Positions 7,181 to 14,712 of a stretch of DNA of 42,566 bases are shown one piece after another. Origin of the DNA: a virus; IMG/VR virus record IMGVR_UViG_3300021963_000244, positions 1 to 42,566 of that record. The stretch is one strand, 5' to 3'. A program made the position numbers and the translations under genes. Each line of letters begins with the position of its first letter. Positions within the stretch are counted from its first letter, which is position 1. Under the pieces are notes generated by a model that was not told the origin of the DNA, searched no databases, and saw nothing but the letters and a program-made list of their open reading frames with translations.

Positions 7181-9616
7181 TTAGTTCCAGAGATCAGCGG
7201 CTTCGCGCATCAGGCGGTCCAACTCCTCCTGTGTGCGCTCCTCGCGCGTGAATATCCCGCCGGAAGCTTGTCCGATCTGCTCAGACCCGTTGCCCTGGAA
7301 TTGATCTGCAGGAATGACCTGTCCGTTTTTGTCCGAACTTGTCCGTTTTTTGTCCTTTTTGTCCGTTGTGTCCGTTTCCCGCGAAAAAACGGACAGGTTT
7401 TGGACAAATCCGGACAAATCCGGACAACCCGATTCGTCAGATCCAGCTCCAGCACAGTCTTCTTCCTCATTTAGGACAGGTTTAGGTCCGACCCCCCTGC
7501 GCGCGGAGACTGCTTGGAACGTCCGATAGCTGGCTTTGCCCTGGGACGTAACCAGTCCTCGGTCAACCAGCCTGTCCAGCGCCTTACGGATCCCCTCAAC
7601 GCTGCCGCCTACAAGCGGGTCGGCGTTCAGCTCCTTCCGTGTCATTGCCTCTCCGCGTGTGCGAAGGCGCTGGAGCACCCGATCCACTACGGAAGCCGGT
7701 GAGCCCTCCTCCACGCCCTCTGCAGGCAAGTCCTTCAGCTCAAAGGTCAGGTCAGCCTGCTGGCGCAGCACCAACTGCTTGCCTTCGTTGCCCTCACGGC
7801 TTTTATTGATCGTGATAAGCCGCGCAGAGGCCCCCACACGCTCCTTCTCGCCCTTGTCAGGCCGTCGGATAGCCCAAGACTCATCCACGCCGTCTTCGAG
7901 CGCTGTCGTGCCCCTGAAGCCGCCCTCTTTGTTGGCGTGGTGGATGAAGACGATGGTGGTCGCCGGGAAGCTCTCGCCGTTCTCCGAGCTGTACCAGTAC
8001 AAAGGCTCGGCGTATTCCGCCTTGTTCTGATCAAAGGCGCAACCGCGCATACAGGCGGTCACGGAATCCCACACCACAAGCTTGGGACGGTGCTCCTCAA
8101 TCTGCTGGATGAACCAGGGGTACCAGAGCATTGAGACCTTGTTCCGCACGATCACGGGATCGTCCGCAGTGAAATCCAAGTCCTTGAACTGCTTGCGAAT
8201 CCGACGGCTGTTTTGATCGCCGTTTAACCAGAGCACCGTGCCCTGTTCAACTGGCACTTCCTGCCCTTGAACTGAGAACGGAATCCCACGAGCGATGTGT
8301 TTTGCCAGCGTCAGGACCGCCATCGTCTTGCCGCAACCGCCACGCCCGTGCATGAGCACAGTCCCAGGCTTCGGAAGCAAATCCGGAATCAGGTATTCGA
8401 TGGGCGTTTCCTCCGTAGCAAAAATTTCTTGGAGCGATCCTCCATGTGACCCACGGCGGAACTCCTGATCTGCAATCAGTAGCCGAACAACAGCCGCCGC
8501 ATCCCGATAACCAGCCTCTAAGGCAAGTTCGTGGAGCTTGTGCTGCACTTCCGACGGGTTAGGCAGCTTCATTGCTGCTTCACCGCGCCTAACAATTTCC
8601 TCGTGAGGAAGTCCTGTAGTACGGAACCGCTGAACTCGATCCTGCTCAGCGTCAGTAACAATCCGGCGCAGATCCTCCGAAAGCCACATACGGCCCGGAA
8701 GCTGCTGGTCCGCCATCCAGAAAAGCGTTCCAAGGCTGACCGGCCCTTTGCGAAAGGACTTCCAGACCTCCTCGCAAGGATTGCCGTCTGCCCAATCCTG
8801 TGAAAATTCAGGGTCTTCTGCCGACCAAGCCGACCAAAGCGTCAAACCAAGGTCAGTCGGCAACTCCGAGTGGATCGCCATCCCGACCTTGACCCAGTGA
8901 TCCCGGCTGCCATTGCCCTGCCCAGGGATAACTTTCAGCGCCGACTGGATGATCTCAGCGACCTCAGCTGGATCTCGATCCGAGAAATCCAGCGCCTTCC
9001 GGTTCTTGATGAACCCGCCGTCCTGGATCTCCTTACCGGCGTGATCCCGCATTTCCGCCAACAACCACTCAGGCGCATCAGGAATCGCCTCCAAGTCCCC
9101 CTCGAAGCCGTACTGCCCTGCTGGAGCCTTCCCATCACTGGAGCCCGGATAAGCCCCGTAGATGACGCCCTGACGGCCCCAGAGCACCTCGTAACCAGCG
9201 CCGGTATCCGACAGCCCAAAACCCTTCACCGAGCCCCACAGAGCCTCAGGAACGCGAAACAGGTACTTCGCCGCATTCGCCTTGGTCGACGTAACGGCTG
9301 GAGCACCCTCCAGCGACTCGCCCCACTTCTTTTTGAGACGGCTGAGATTCCGATCCACGTCGAGAATCACGAGTCCCATGCTGCGACCGCCGGTGAATAC
9401 ACCGACTGCCTGGAACACATCCGGCTTCCGCTCGATCTGGAGCGCCACATCCGACGGCGCCATCACCTGATGGTGACTGCGCTCTAACGGCGTCTTGCCC
9501 TTCGAGATTTTCCCGGACTGGATCGCCTGATCCTTGGCGTAGATCGGGGCGTAAGCAAACCCCACAGGCAGCTGGCGCACAAACGCCAACAGCTCCTGCG
9601 TCTTACTTTGAGACAT
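7181..9616 (-). CDS. Bifunctional primase-polymerase / RepA-type helicase
   Basis: An 811-residue replication initiator/helicase. Seen: an N-terminal PrimPol-like domain (about 1-195) with GVFTGGRSMGLVILDVD, whose terminal aspartates fit the metal site. A PriCT-2-like segment follows (about 215-300, HWVKVGMAIHSE...GLTLWSAWS). Then comes a RepA/KaiC-like ATPase: Walker A GRGGCGKT at 424-431, WLNGDQNSRRIRKQ near 463-476, Walker B LVVWD at 513-517, and FIHHANKEGG near 557-566. Next is a winged-helix-like region (about 642-704), and then a low-complexity polar tail (705-811). The DNA coding for the tail contains a phased repeat array (7269-7426) that may be an origin. It is the first gene of the leftward arm, divergent from the SSB gene. 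Confidence 0.9.
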   Translation of the reverse strand: MSQSKTQELLAFVRQLPVGFAYAPIYAKDQAIQSGKISKGKTPLERSHHQVMAPSDVALQIERKPDVFQAVGVFTGGRSMGLVILDVDRNLSRLKKKWGESLEGAPAVTSTKANAAKYLFRVPEALWGSVKGFGLSDTGAGYEVLWGRQGVIYGAYPGSSDGKAPAGQYGFEGDLEAIPDAPEWLLAEMRDHAGKEIQDGGFIKNRKALDFSDRDPAEVAEIIQSALKVIPGQGNGSRDHWVKVGMAIHSELPTDLGLTLWSAWSAEDPEFSQDWADGNPCEEVWKSFRKGPVSLGTLFWMADQQLPGRMWLSEDLRRIVTDAEQDRVQRFRTTGLPHEEIVRRGEAAMKLPNPSEVQHKLHELALEAGYRDAAAVVRLLIADQEFRRGSHGGSLQEIFATEETPIEYLIPDLLPKPGTVLMHGRGGCGKTMAVLTLAKHIARGIPFSVQGQEVPVEQGTVLWLNGDQNSRRIRKQFKDLDFTADDPVIVRNKVSMLWYPWFIQQIEEHRPKLVVWDSVTACMRGCAFDQNKAEYAEPLYWYSSENGESFPATTIVFIHHANKEGGFRGTTALEDGVDESWAIRRPDKGEKERVGASARLITINKSREGNEGKQLVLRQQADLTFELKDLPAEGVEEGSPASVVDRVLQRLRTRGEAMTRKELNADPLVGGSVEGIRKALDRLVDRGLVTSQGKASYRTFQAVSARRGVGPKPVLNEEEDCAGAGSDESGCPDLSGFVQNLSVFSRETDTTDKKDKKRTSSDKNGQVIPADQFQGNGSEQIGQASGGIFTREERTQEELDRLMREAADLWN
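7269..7426. repeat. Phased TGTCCG / CGGACA iteron array inside the primase gene
   Basis: TGTCCG at 7269, 7320, 7330, 7340, 7360 and 7369, with a one-base variant at 7351. The inverted form CGGACA is at 7390, 7411 and 7421, with a variant at 7401. The steps are 9-11 bases, about one helical turn and not a multiple of three, so the periodicity is in the DNA rather than the protein. The two orientations face a short GC/A-rich centre (about 7375-7389). Candidate binding array for the replication initiator. Confidence 0.7.
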
Positions 9617-9645
9617 GCTAGACTCTCACACGAGAATGTTCATCA

Positions 9646-9680
9646 CGCCCTACAGCCTTCTGGCCGTAGGGCGTTTTCTC
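9646..9680 (+). terminator. Intrinsic terminator or attenuator in the divergent control region
   Basis: CGCCCTAC (9646-9653), 12-base loop, GTAGGGCG (9666-9673), then TTTTCTC. It lies between the divergent primase (9616) and SSB (9757) starts and reads rightward. It either ends stray transcription from the left or attenuates the rightward leader. CATGCTAG is repeated on both sides (9614 and 9680). Confidence 0.6.
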
Positions 9681-9756
9681 ATGCTAGCCAGCTCGTCAAT
9701 CCCGTGTTACTGTATTAGACGTTGCCCTCGGGCGACCACCAAAACGCACCAAACAA

Positions 9757-10338
9757 ATGCCTTTCCTGTCCAAAACCGCTTCGGCCGCAGTCAGCTCTAA
9801 TGCCACAGGCGGCGGATACCTCAGCCTTAGCAAACTGCCCGATGGCGGCAGCGTCCGCTTCGCCCTACTCACTGACGAACCTCTGGAGTTCTACGAATCC
9901 TGGGGCCAGTCCAACGGAGCTTCTAAACCCTTCCGCTTTGAATACGAGCCAACTTACGAAGATGTCGTGGCTGAAATGGGCGATTTCGAGCCCCGAGAAG
10001 GCCGAGGAGGCCCCGGAACAGCCGACGTAAAGTTTGCCATCGCTGTCCCTATTTATTCATACGACACGGGTAAAGTTCAGGTTCTGCAAATCACTCAAAA
10101 GTCCATTCTTAAGGAGATTGATTCTATCTCCCAGATGGAAGATTACTCTGATTTGCTTAACTGGGATTTCACAATCAGCAAGAAAGGTTCAGGTCTTTTG
10201 ACCGAATATACGGTTCGTCCTGTACCTCGTAAGAAAGGTTCGCAAGAACACATTGACGCGGCTTGGCTTGAGGCTAAAGCCGAGGGCTTCGACATTTCGC
10301 GCCTACTCACAGGCGGGAACCCTTTCAAGGCCGCTTAA
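9757..10338 (+). CDS. Putative single-stranded DNA-binding protein
   Basis: A 193-residue protein, first of the rightward arm. Features typical of phage ssDNA-binding proteins with an OB-like core: LSLSKLPDGGSVRFALLTDEPLEFYESW, then KVQVLQITQKSILKEIDSI, LNWDFTISKKGSGLLTEYTVRPVPRKK (about 139-166), and a C-terminal helix. The sequence does not have a long acidic tail, which many SSBs have. Position opposite the PrimPol-helicase and beside a RecB-like nuclease fits a replication/recombination role. I am fairly but not fully sure; another nucleic-acid-binding protein is possible. Confidence 0.6.
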   Translation: MPFLSKTASAAVSSNATGGGYLSLSKLPDGGSVRFALLTDEPLEFYESWGQSNGASKPFRFEYEPTYEDVVAEMGDFEPREGRGGPGTADVKFAIAVPIYSYDTGKVQVLQITQKSILKEIDSISQMEDYSDLLNWDFTISKKGSGLLTEYTVRPVPRKKGSQEHIDAAWLEAKAEGFDISRLLTGGNPFKAA

Positions 10339-10353
10339 GTCGGTATAGTGGTT

Positions 10354-10381
10354 GGGCAGCGGTGCTTACAACACCCTGCCC
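10354..10381. repeat. Hairpin between the SSB and homing endonuclease genes
   Basis: GGGCAG-C-GGTG, 7-base loop, CACC-CTGCCC: ten pairs with one bulged C. No T run follows, so it is not a clear terminator. It could limit read-through or protect the SSB mRNA. Confidence 0.5.
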
Positions 10382-10404
10382 ACGACCAACCGCACTACCG
10401 GCTG

Positions 10405-10917
10405 ATGGCACGAGCTTATCGCTTGCTCCCTAGCGCAGAACTGCTTTGGGAGCTTTTCGAGTACAGACCCTTGACCGGCGAACTCGTGTGGCGCAAAGCC
10501 CCGAGCAACCGTGTTCGAGTTGGCTCAACAACAGGTTCAACCCACATGCAGGGGTATGTATCGACACGCTTAAACGGAACTAGCTACCTGACGCATCGCC
10601 TTGTGTGGCTCTGGTTGCACGGCGAAGATCCCAAAAATTTTCAAGTGGATCACATCGACGGCAATCGGTTGAACAACACGTGGAGCAATCTGCGTCTTGC
10701 TACTGCCTCACAGAACGCTTTCAACAGCAAGACACGCAAGCACAACACATCAAAGGTCAAAGGTGTTCGCCTAATGCCTAACGGGCGCTTTCAAGCACGT
10801 ATCCGAAAAGCCGGTGTTACCCACCACCTCGGAACTTTTGACACTGCCGAGCAAGCTGCACTGGCCTACGAAAAAGCCGCCGTGCAGTTGCACGGGGAAT
10901 TTTCTCGTGTAAGGTAA
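10405..10917 (+). CDS. HNH homing endonuclease with C-terminal AP2 domain
   Basis: A 170-residue protein. HNH part: LTHRLVWLWLHGEDPKNFQVDHIDGNRLNNTWSNLRLAT (VDHIDGN and NLRLAT are the HNH_3 signature). The AP2 DNA-binding fold follows: KGVRLMPNGRFQARIRKAGVTHHLGTFDTAEQAALAYEKAA. I chose ATG 10405 because the upstream extension to 10348 crosses a hairpin and looks non-coding. Typical free-standing homing gene, inserted between two DNA-metabolism genes. Related in layout to the gene at 16489-16998. Confidence 0.92.
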   Translation: MARAYRLLPSAELLWELFEYRPLTGELVWRKAPSNRVRVGSTTGSTHMQGYVSTRLNGTSYLTHRLVWLWLHGEDPKNFQVDHIDGNRLNNTWSNLRLATASQNAFNSKTRKHNTSKVKGVRLMPNGRFQARIRKAGVTHHLGTFDTAEQAALAYEKAAVQLHGEFSRVR

Positions 10918-10937
10918 ATTCGGGAAAAAGTAACTAA

Positions 10938-11780
10938 ATGGCCTCCAACACCCAAGACACGCTGGCAGGACTGCGTAAATGGAGGCTGGAACAAGACAAT
11001 TCAGGCCCCTTCCGGGTCTACCGAGACATTAACGGTAATATCTACCATAGTGTTACACACATCCTAAAGGAAACAAGCGACAAAACCGGATTGGAACGCT
11101 GGGAAGCTCGCCTGGGACCCGTTGAGGCAAGTTGCCAGCGGAATGTTGCAGCAACCCGAGGCAACATGGCCCACGGTCAAGCGGAATACCTATTGAAAAC
11201 GGCAATGCAGCTGGCACGATCCACTGCAAACAAGCGCAACTCCATCCGCTGGGACGAACAGGGATTGGCACGCATCCCGGCCCCCATCACGCAATGGGCA
11301 TTGAAGAGGGTCCGGCCAAATGTTCCAAGGGTTGGCTGGAGCGCATCAGGCTACGCCCGAGGCTTATCCGACTGGATCGCCGAGAACGTCACCGAAATTT
11401 TTGCCAGCGAATTTTCCATTCACCACCCCGCCGGCTTCGCCGGCACTTGTGACGCATTGGTGGGAATGAAGAATAACGAGCTGGTACTAGCGGACTGGAA
11501 AACCAGCGTGGGCCGCAAAACCAAGCTCGACGATGAAGGACTGGAACGCCTCCCGCCGGGCCATTCCTATATCGATCAGTGCGGTGCCTACAGCCTCGGC
11601 CTCACCCACCTCACCGGCCTCAAACCAACTGGAGCAGCCATCGTATTGGCACGCCGCTGCGGCAACCCCAACATTCACACGATGACTAGGGCAGAACTAG
11701 ACGACGCTGAAAAGTCATTCATGGCCAGGGTGGAGCTTTACTTCGACCAGCTGCAAAACGCCATTCATGTCTCGGCCTAA
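10938..11780 (+). CDS. PD-(D/E)XK nuclease (RecB/Cas4-like exonuclease)
   Basis: A 280-residue protein. Core: H79 in ARGNMAHGQAE, E158 in ASEFSIHHP, D172 in FAGTCDALVG, then ELVLADWKTS with D186 and K188, and YIDQCGAYSLG with Q214. This is the order of the RecB-type nuclease family (H...E...GxxD...DxK...QxxxY). The N-terminus YHSVTHILKET resembles phage exonucleases of the PDDEXK_1 type. Probably processes DNA ends for recombination together with the SSB-like protein. Several GCCATTCAT repeats begin inside its 3' end. Confidence 0.85.
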   Translation: MASNTQDTLAGLRKWRLEQDNSGPFRVYRDINGNIYHSVTHILKETSDKTGLERWEARLGPVEASCQRNVAATRGNMAHGQAEYLLKTAMQLARSTANKRNSIRWDEQGLARIPAPITQWALKRVRPNVPRVGWSASGYARGLSDWIAENVTEIFASEFSIHHPAGFAGTCDALVGMKNNELVLADWKTSVGRKTKLDDEGLERLPPGHSYIDQCGAYSLGLTHLTGLKPTGAAIVLARRCGNPNIHTMTRAELDDAEKSFMARVELYFDQLQNAIHVSA

Positions 11781-11838
11781 CGGCCTCGACGAAAAGCCAT
11801 TCATAACTGCCATTCATGTATTGTTTCGGCCATTCATA
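11714..11838. repeat. Short direct repeats GCCATTCAT(A/G)
   Basis: Copies at 11760-11769, 11796-11805, 11809-11818 and 11829-11838, plus a one-base variant (GTCATTCATG) at 11714-11723. They straddle the stop of the nuclease gene. The steps are irregular (46, 36, 13 and 20). Possible protein-binding sites; function unknown. Confidence 0.5.
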
Positions 11839-11974
11839 GCCTCAATACCTGGTACGTATTGGTACTTTTGCCGATACCTGTAGGCGCCCGATCCTCCCAC
11901 GGTGGGAGGTCTGCTGGTGCTCAGCCCTCCGGGCTTCGCACACTGCGTCTCATGAGTCTCACTGAGAAGGGGAA

Positions 11975-11989
11975 TGAGAATCATTCTCA
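11975..11989. promoter_or_regulatory. Fur-box-like 7-1-7 palindrome
   Basis: TGAGAAT-C-ATTCTCA, a perfect 7-1-7 inverted repeat. It matches 13 of 15 bases of the classical Fur motif TGATAATCATTATCA. It lies in a gap between two gene ends, not at an obvious promoter, so a regulatory role is unproven. Confidence 0.4.
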
Positions 11990-11997
11990 AGCCAAGG

Positions 11998-12027
11998 GCA
12001 AAAGGAAGGGCTCCCATTGTGGGAGCC
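11998..12027 (-). terminator. Intrinsic terminator of the 12034-12444 gene
   Basis: On the minus strand GGCTCCCA-CAA-TGGGAGCC (12027-12009) is followed by CCTTCCTTTTG, just after the stop at 12034. A strong stem with a moderate T tract. Confidence 0.6.
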
Positions 12028-12033
12028 TGTAGC

Positions 12034-12444
12034 TCAGCCTGCAGGCTTGGTACGTTGCCTGTAACTGGCACGAGGTTTGCCGGCATCGGCACGAGGTTTG
12101 CGCGGGGCTCCTGGTGGTTTCCTAGTGGTAGGAGTTGTGCGCGCTTTTTTTGCACTTAATTTCAAACCGGTGGGCACCAGATCCCTGGGGCATTGCTCGC
12201 CACCATTAAGCCGCTGGCACTGATTCCAGTAGGGAATGACGGACTCCCAGAGTTCCCGGATTCCCTCCTTACCGTGCAACTGGTGCAGCCGCAGAAGATC
12301 CCGCCACTCAATCTCCGAGAGGGTGGAACGTTCGGCGCAGTAGCGCAGATCCCGCAGCGCCCGTTTCTCCTGGCGCGTCATTTCCCGTTCAGCCTCTCGC
12401 TGATCTCGGGCAAGCTGCTGCCGTTCCTTTTGACTGGTGAGCAT
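12034..12444 (-). CDS. Basic helical protein, unknown; leftward gene inside the rightward arm
   Basis: A 136-residue protein. N-terminal two thirds are helical and charged (QKERQQLARDQREAEREMTRQEKRALRDLR), then WRDLLRLHQLHGKEGIRELWESVIPYWNQCQ. The C-terminal ~45 residues are a basic, proline-rich tail (KKARTTPTTRKPPGAPRKPR) likely to bind nucleic acid. It has a matching terminator (11998-12027) on its own strand and is divergent from the next gene, which supports a real, separately expressed gene. No family recognised. Confidence 0.55.
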   Translation of the reverse strand: MLTSQKERQQLARDQREAEREMTRQEKRALRDLRYCAERSTLSEIEWRDLLRLHQLHGKEGIRELWESVIPYWNQCQRLNGGEQCPRDLVPTGLKLSAKKARTTPTTRKPPGAPRKPRADAGKPRASYRQRTKPAG

Positions 12445-12550
12445 CTCCCTATGGGTGAGGGTTTACCCTCTAACACTACCACCAAGCGCAAGGCTTGCCA
12501 GCTGGGGCTGATGTAGTATTGTGGGCGAGCACACCAAGGCACACCCTGCC

Positions 12551-13408
12551 ATGCAAACCACCACACCAAAAGCCAGCCCCGCTCTGCTGGAGCGTATTGA
12601 TCGTCTCGCCGGATGCTCCGGCCACTGGCTGCTGATCCGAGACGGCGAACCCGAGCGCGACGGCTTCGGGGCCTGGCACCAAAGCCCGGAGCGCCATCTC
12701 GAAACCTGCCTATCTGAGCATTGGCGCAACGTCTCCCTAGGTTTCGTGCCCACCTATTGCGGCTGGAGCGATTATGCGAGCACCGGCCTAGTGGGCAAGG
12801 CTAATTACAACGTGCTTACCGATCCGGCCAGCACACCCGACCCGCTCGGTGGAATCCTCACCGTGGGCTATGGCTGGAACGGGTCCGGCGTGGTGCTGGA
12901 TCTGCTGCGGGCTCCTGCGGACGTGATCGAAACCGTGGAGGCGCTGGAGCATTACCCGCTGATCTCTGAAGACGAGCACTCCACGCTGGAGCTGGAAGAG
13001 ATCGACCGGGCTTGGCAGGACTGCTACGCGTCAGACTGGCGCGACGCAATCCGGGATCAACTGGCTGCCTACTGTCCGCTTGATGTGCTGGAGCGTAACG
13101 CTTACGGTCCGAGCACCGCAAAGTTCTGGGCCGATGATCAGCTGGACTCCCTGCCTGAAGACAAGCTGGAGCGGGAACTGCAGGAACTATTCCAGGTGTG
13201 CCTGGATTGGAGCAGCGAAGGCTGGGTAGTGGAGGATCTCAGCTCCGGCGCCTACATCAGGATTGAAAAGGTCGCGCGTGGAATCGACCGCTCAGATCTG
13301 GTGGCGCTAACTGGCCTGGCACTGCTGCCGGTTGATCAGGAGTGGCGCCGGGAGTCTTACCCGTGGCCGGATGGCTCCCGCGATGCTCTGGTGCCTGCCT
13401 TGACTTGA
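12551..13408 (+). CDS. Acidic protein of unknown function (accessory)
   Basis: A 285-residue protein. I chose ATG 12551 (MQTTTPKASPALLERID) over an upstream alternative at 12521. Sequence has LLIRDGEPERDGFGAWHQSP, a central GGILTVGYGWNGSGVVLDLLRAPADVIETVEALEHYPLISEDEHSTLELEEIDRAW, and a long acidic helical part (LDSLPEDKLERELQELFQV). The segment ALEHYPLISEDEHS resembles a motif seen in unknown proteins of other viruses. Few lysines and many acidic residues. It precedes the ArdA-like gene and is a candidate early or anti-defence factor; function not known. Confidence 0.65.
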   Translation: MQTTTPKASPALLERIDRLAGCSGHWLLIRDGEPERDGFGAWHQSPERHLETCLSEHWRNVSLGFVPTYCGWSDYASTGLVGKANYNVLTDPASTPDPLGGILTVGYGWNGSGVVLDLLRAPADVIETVEALEHYPLISEDEHSTLELEEIDRAWQDCYASDWRDAIRDQLAAYCPLDVLERNAYGPSTAKFWADDQLDSLPEDKLERELQELFQVCLDWSSEGWVVEDLSSGAYIRIEKVARGIDRSDLVALTGLALLPVDQEWRRESYPWPDGSRDALVPALT

Positions 13409-13434
13409 CACCGGGCCGGATCCGGTTCTACACT
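13405..13434 (+). promoter_or_regulatory. Strong sigma-70-type promoter with a palindromic spacer
   Basis: TTGACA (13405-13410), 18-base spacer, TACACT (13429-13434), 31 bases before the ATG at 13466. The perfect palindrome CCGGATCCGG (13416-13425) sits in the spacer, where a repressor would block polymerase. The consensus -35 box is the best in the window. Confidence 0.65.
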
Positions 13435-13465
13435 CACACACAAGCCCAACCCATAGGCTCCCACC

Positions 13466-14110
13466 ATGACCCGTTACACAGCCGAACAGCTGGCATCCTT
13501 CCCCTGGATCGTTAGCACTGACACGCTTCGCACCGATCATTTGGCGGATGCCTACCTAGGTGCTTTTGACCGCTTGGGGCAAGACGTACCGGAACCGTTC
13601 CGCTCAGATCTACAGCAGTGTGCTGCCTACGCTTCGGACCTTATCGGGCCGGGACCCTGCGACGCCTGGGAGATTGCAACCGCTTGGGCGTTTGACCGCT
13701 TGAATGAGCTGGCGCCTACCGGCTTTTACTTCGGCGCGTCAGAAGGCGACGGCGCTTGTTTCGGCTTCTGGCTTTGTGAGGATTGGGCCGAGGCGCTGGA
13801 AGAACGCGGCATTGATTGCGAGGATCCAGCTGGTACGGCTGAGCTGATCCAGGCTTTCGCTGATCACGGCATTGAAGCCGAGAATTTATGCGACGCCTAC
13901 TGCGGCACCGCTGATGGTTACAGTGAGGCCCAAGCTGGCGCGTCCTACGCTCAGGATCTGGCCGATGACATTGGCGCGATCAACCGCGAGCTGGCCTGGC
14001 CGCATACGTGCATTGATTGGGCCGAGGCATGGCGCGAACTTGAGGTTGGCGACGGTTACAGCTTGATTCCCGAGACTCCTAGCAGCTGGCACGTTGTGCG
14101 CAGCGTTTGA
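13466..14110 (+). CDS. ArdA-like antirestriction protein (acidic, lysine-free)
   Basis: A 214-residue protein with no lysine at all, about nine arginines and over forty aspartate/glutamate residues. C-terminal part (about 145-214) follows the ArdA pattern: DAYCGTADGYSEAQAGASYAQDLADDIG, then CIDWAEAWRELEVGDGYSLI and a final WHVVRS. The N-terminal half (DHLADAYLGAFDRLG...FYFGASEGDGACFGFWL) is not typical ArdA and may be another domain. ArdA proteins mimic DNA and block type I restriction enzymes. It has its own strong promoter (13405-13434) and terminator (14134-14159), as expected of a gene expressed independently on entry. Confidence 0.6.
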   Translation: MTRYTAEQLASFPWIVSTDTLRTDHLADAYLGAFDRLGQDVPEPFRSDLQQCAAYASDLIGPGPCDAWEIATAWAFDRLNELAPTGFYFGASEGDGACFGFWLCEDWAEALEERGIDCEDPAGTAELIQAFADHGIEAENLCDAYCGTADGYSEAQAGASYAQDLADDIGAINRELAWPHTCIDWAEAWRELEVGDGYSLIPETPSSWHVVRSV

Positions 14111-14133
14111 GCTAGCACCCCCAGCGATCAACG

Positions 14134-14159
14134 GCCCGGCCTTAGCGCCGGGCTTTTTT
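14134..14159 (+). terminator. Intrinsic terminator after the ArdA-like gene
   Basis: GCCCGGC (14134-14140), loop CTTAGC, GCCGGGC (14147-14153), then six T. A textbook stem and T tract, 23 bases past the stop. Confidence 0.85.
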
Positions 14160-14206
14160 GTCGGCGTGAGAGGTTAGCATGGGGCCAATGGGTTTGTGAT
14201 CCTAAC

Positions 14207-14662
14207 GTGGCCGATTCTGAGGCACAAGATGTAAACAAAGAACCGCTGACGGTTGGCAACGATGAAGCCAAACGCTGGCGTGGTGGCAAGGGTTCGCAAG
14301 TTCGGATGGACGAGCGGATGAACTTTGCCTACTGCTGCATCCTTGACGGGGGCACGGTAAGGCAGATCCAGCAGCGAGTGATGGATCGGTTCGGCGTGTC
14401 TGAAATCACTGCTCACAGAGACTACAAACGCGCCACAGAGCTTTTAACAACGGAACAAACGGAAACCCGCGCGACATTGTTAAACCAAATACAGGCATTA
14501 CGCCTGGCGACTGTGCATAAAGCGCTGCGCAAAGGCCAGTTGCAGACTGTGGCGATGCTGCTCAAAGATATGGGCGCTGTCATCGGCGAGGCTGCACCAG
14601 AGCAACAGGCAGCCGCTGCGCCGCGACTCGAAATCACCGTGGAGGATCGCCGCCAGGCTTGA
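14207..14662 (+). CDS. terS: Terminase small subunit (putative)
   Basis: A 151-residue protein starting at GTG 14207. It has a helix-turn-helix region (YCCILDGGTVRQIQQRVMDRFGVSEITAHRDYKRATELL, about 43-81), a coiled-coil-like helix (TEQTETRATLLNQIQALRLATVHKAL) and an alanine/proline linker at the end. Layout and position before the large terminase fit a DNA-recognition small subunit. Alternative: a general HTH regulator. Downstream is a small membrane-protein gene with its own promoter, so TerS and TerL are not immediately adjacent. Confidence 0.65.
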   Translation: MADSEAQDVNKEPLTVGNDEAKRWRGGKGSQVRMDERMNFAYCCILDGGTVRQIQQRVMDRFGVSEITAHRDYKRATELLTTEQTETRATLLNQIQALRLATVHKALRKGQLQTVAMLLKDMGAVIGEAAPEQQAAAAPRLEITVEDRRQA

Positions 14663-14686
14663 CGCCTGCGGCTGTTGTGCTACAAT
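14659..14686 (+). promoter_or_regulatory. Sigma-70-like promoter for the small membrane protein
   Basis: TTGACG (14659-14664), 16-base spacer, TACAAT (14681-14686), 26 bases ahead of the ATG at 14713. It overlaps the end of the terS frame. Confidence 0.5.
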
Positions 14687-14712
14687 ACGGGAGCAAGCGA
14701 ACCCAGCTTCCT

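Larger units (their letters stand above)
11781..12033. other. Palindrome-rich gap between convergent genes
   Basis: No gene seen. It holds CCTCCCAC-G-GTGGGAGG (near 11894-11910), AGCCC-TCC-GGGCT (near 11924), a Fur-box-like palindrome (11975-11989), a minus-strand terminator (11998-12027) and the GCCATTCAT repeats. The density of perfect palindromes is far above the rest of the window. Confidence 0.6.

Noticed and set aside
11814-12155. Minus-strand 113-residue frame
   Set aside because: It runs through the palindromes and terminator and overlaps the better 12034-12444 frame.
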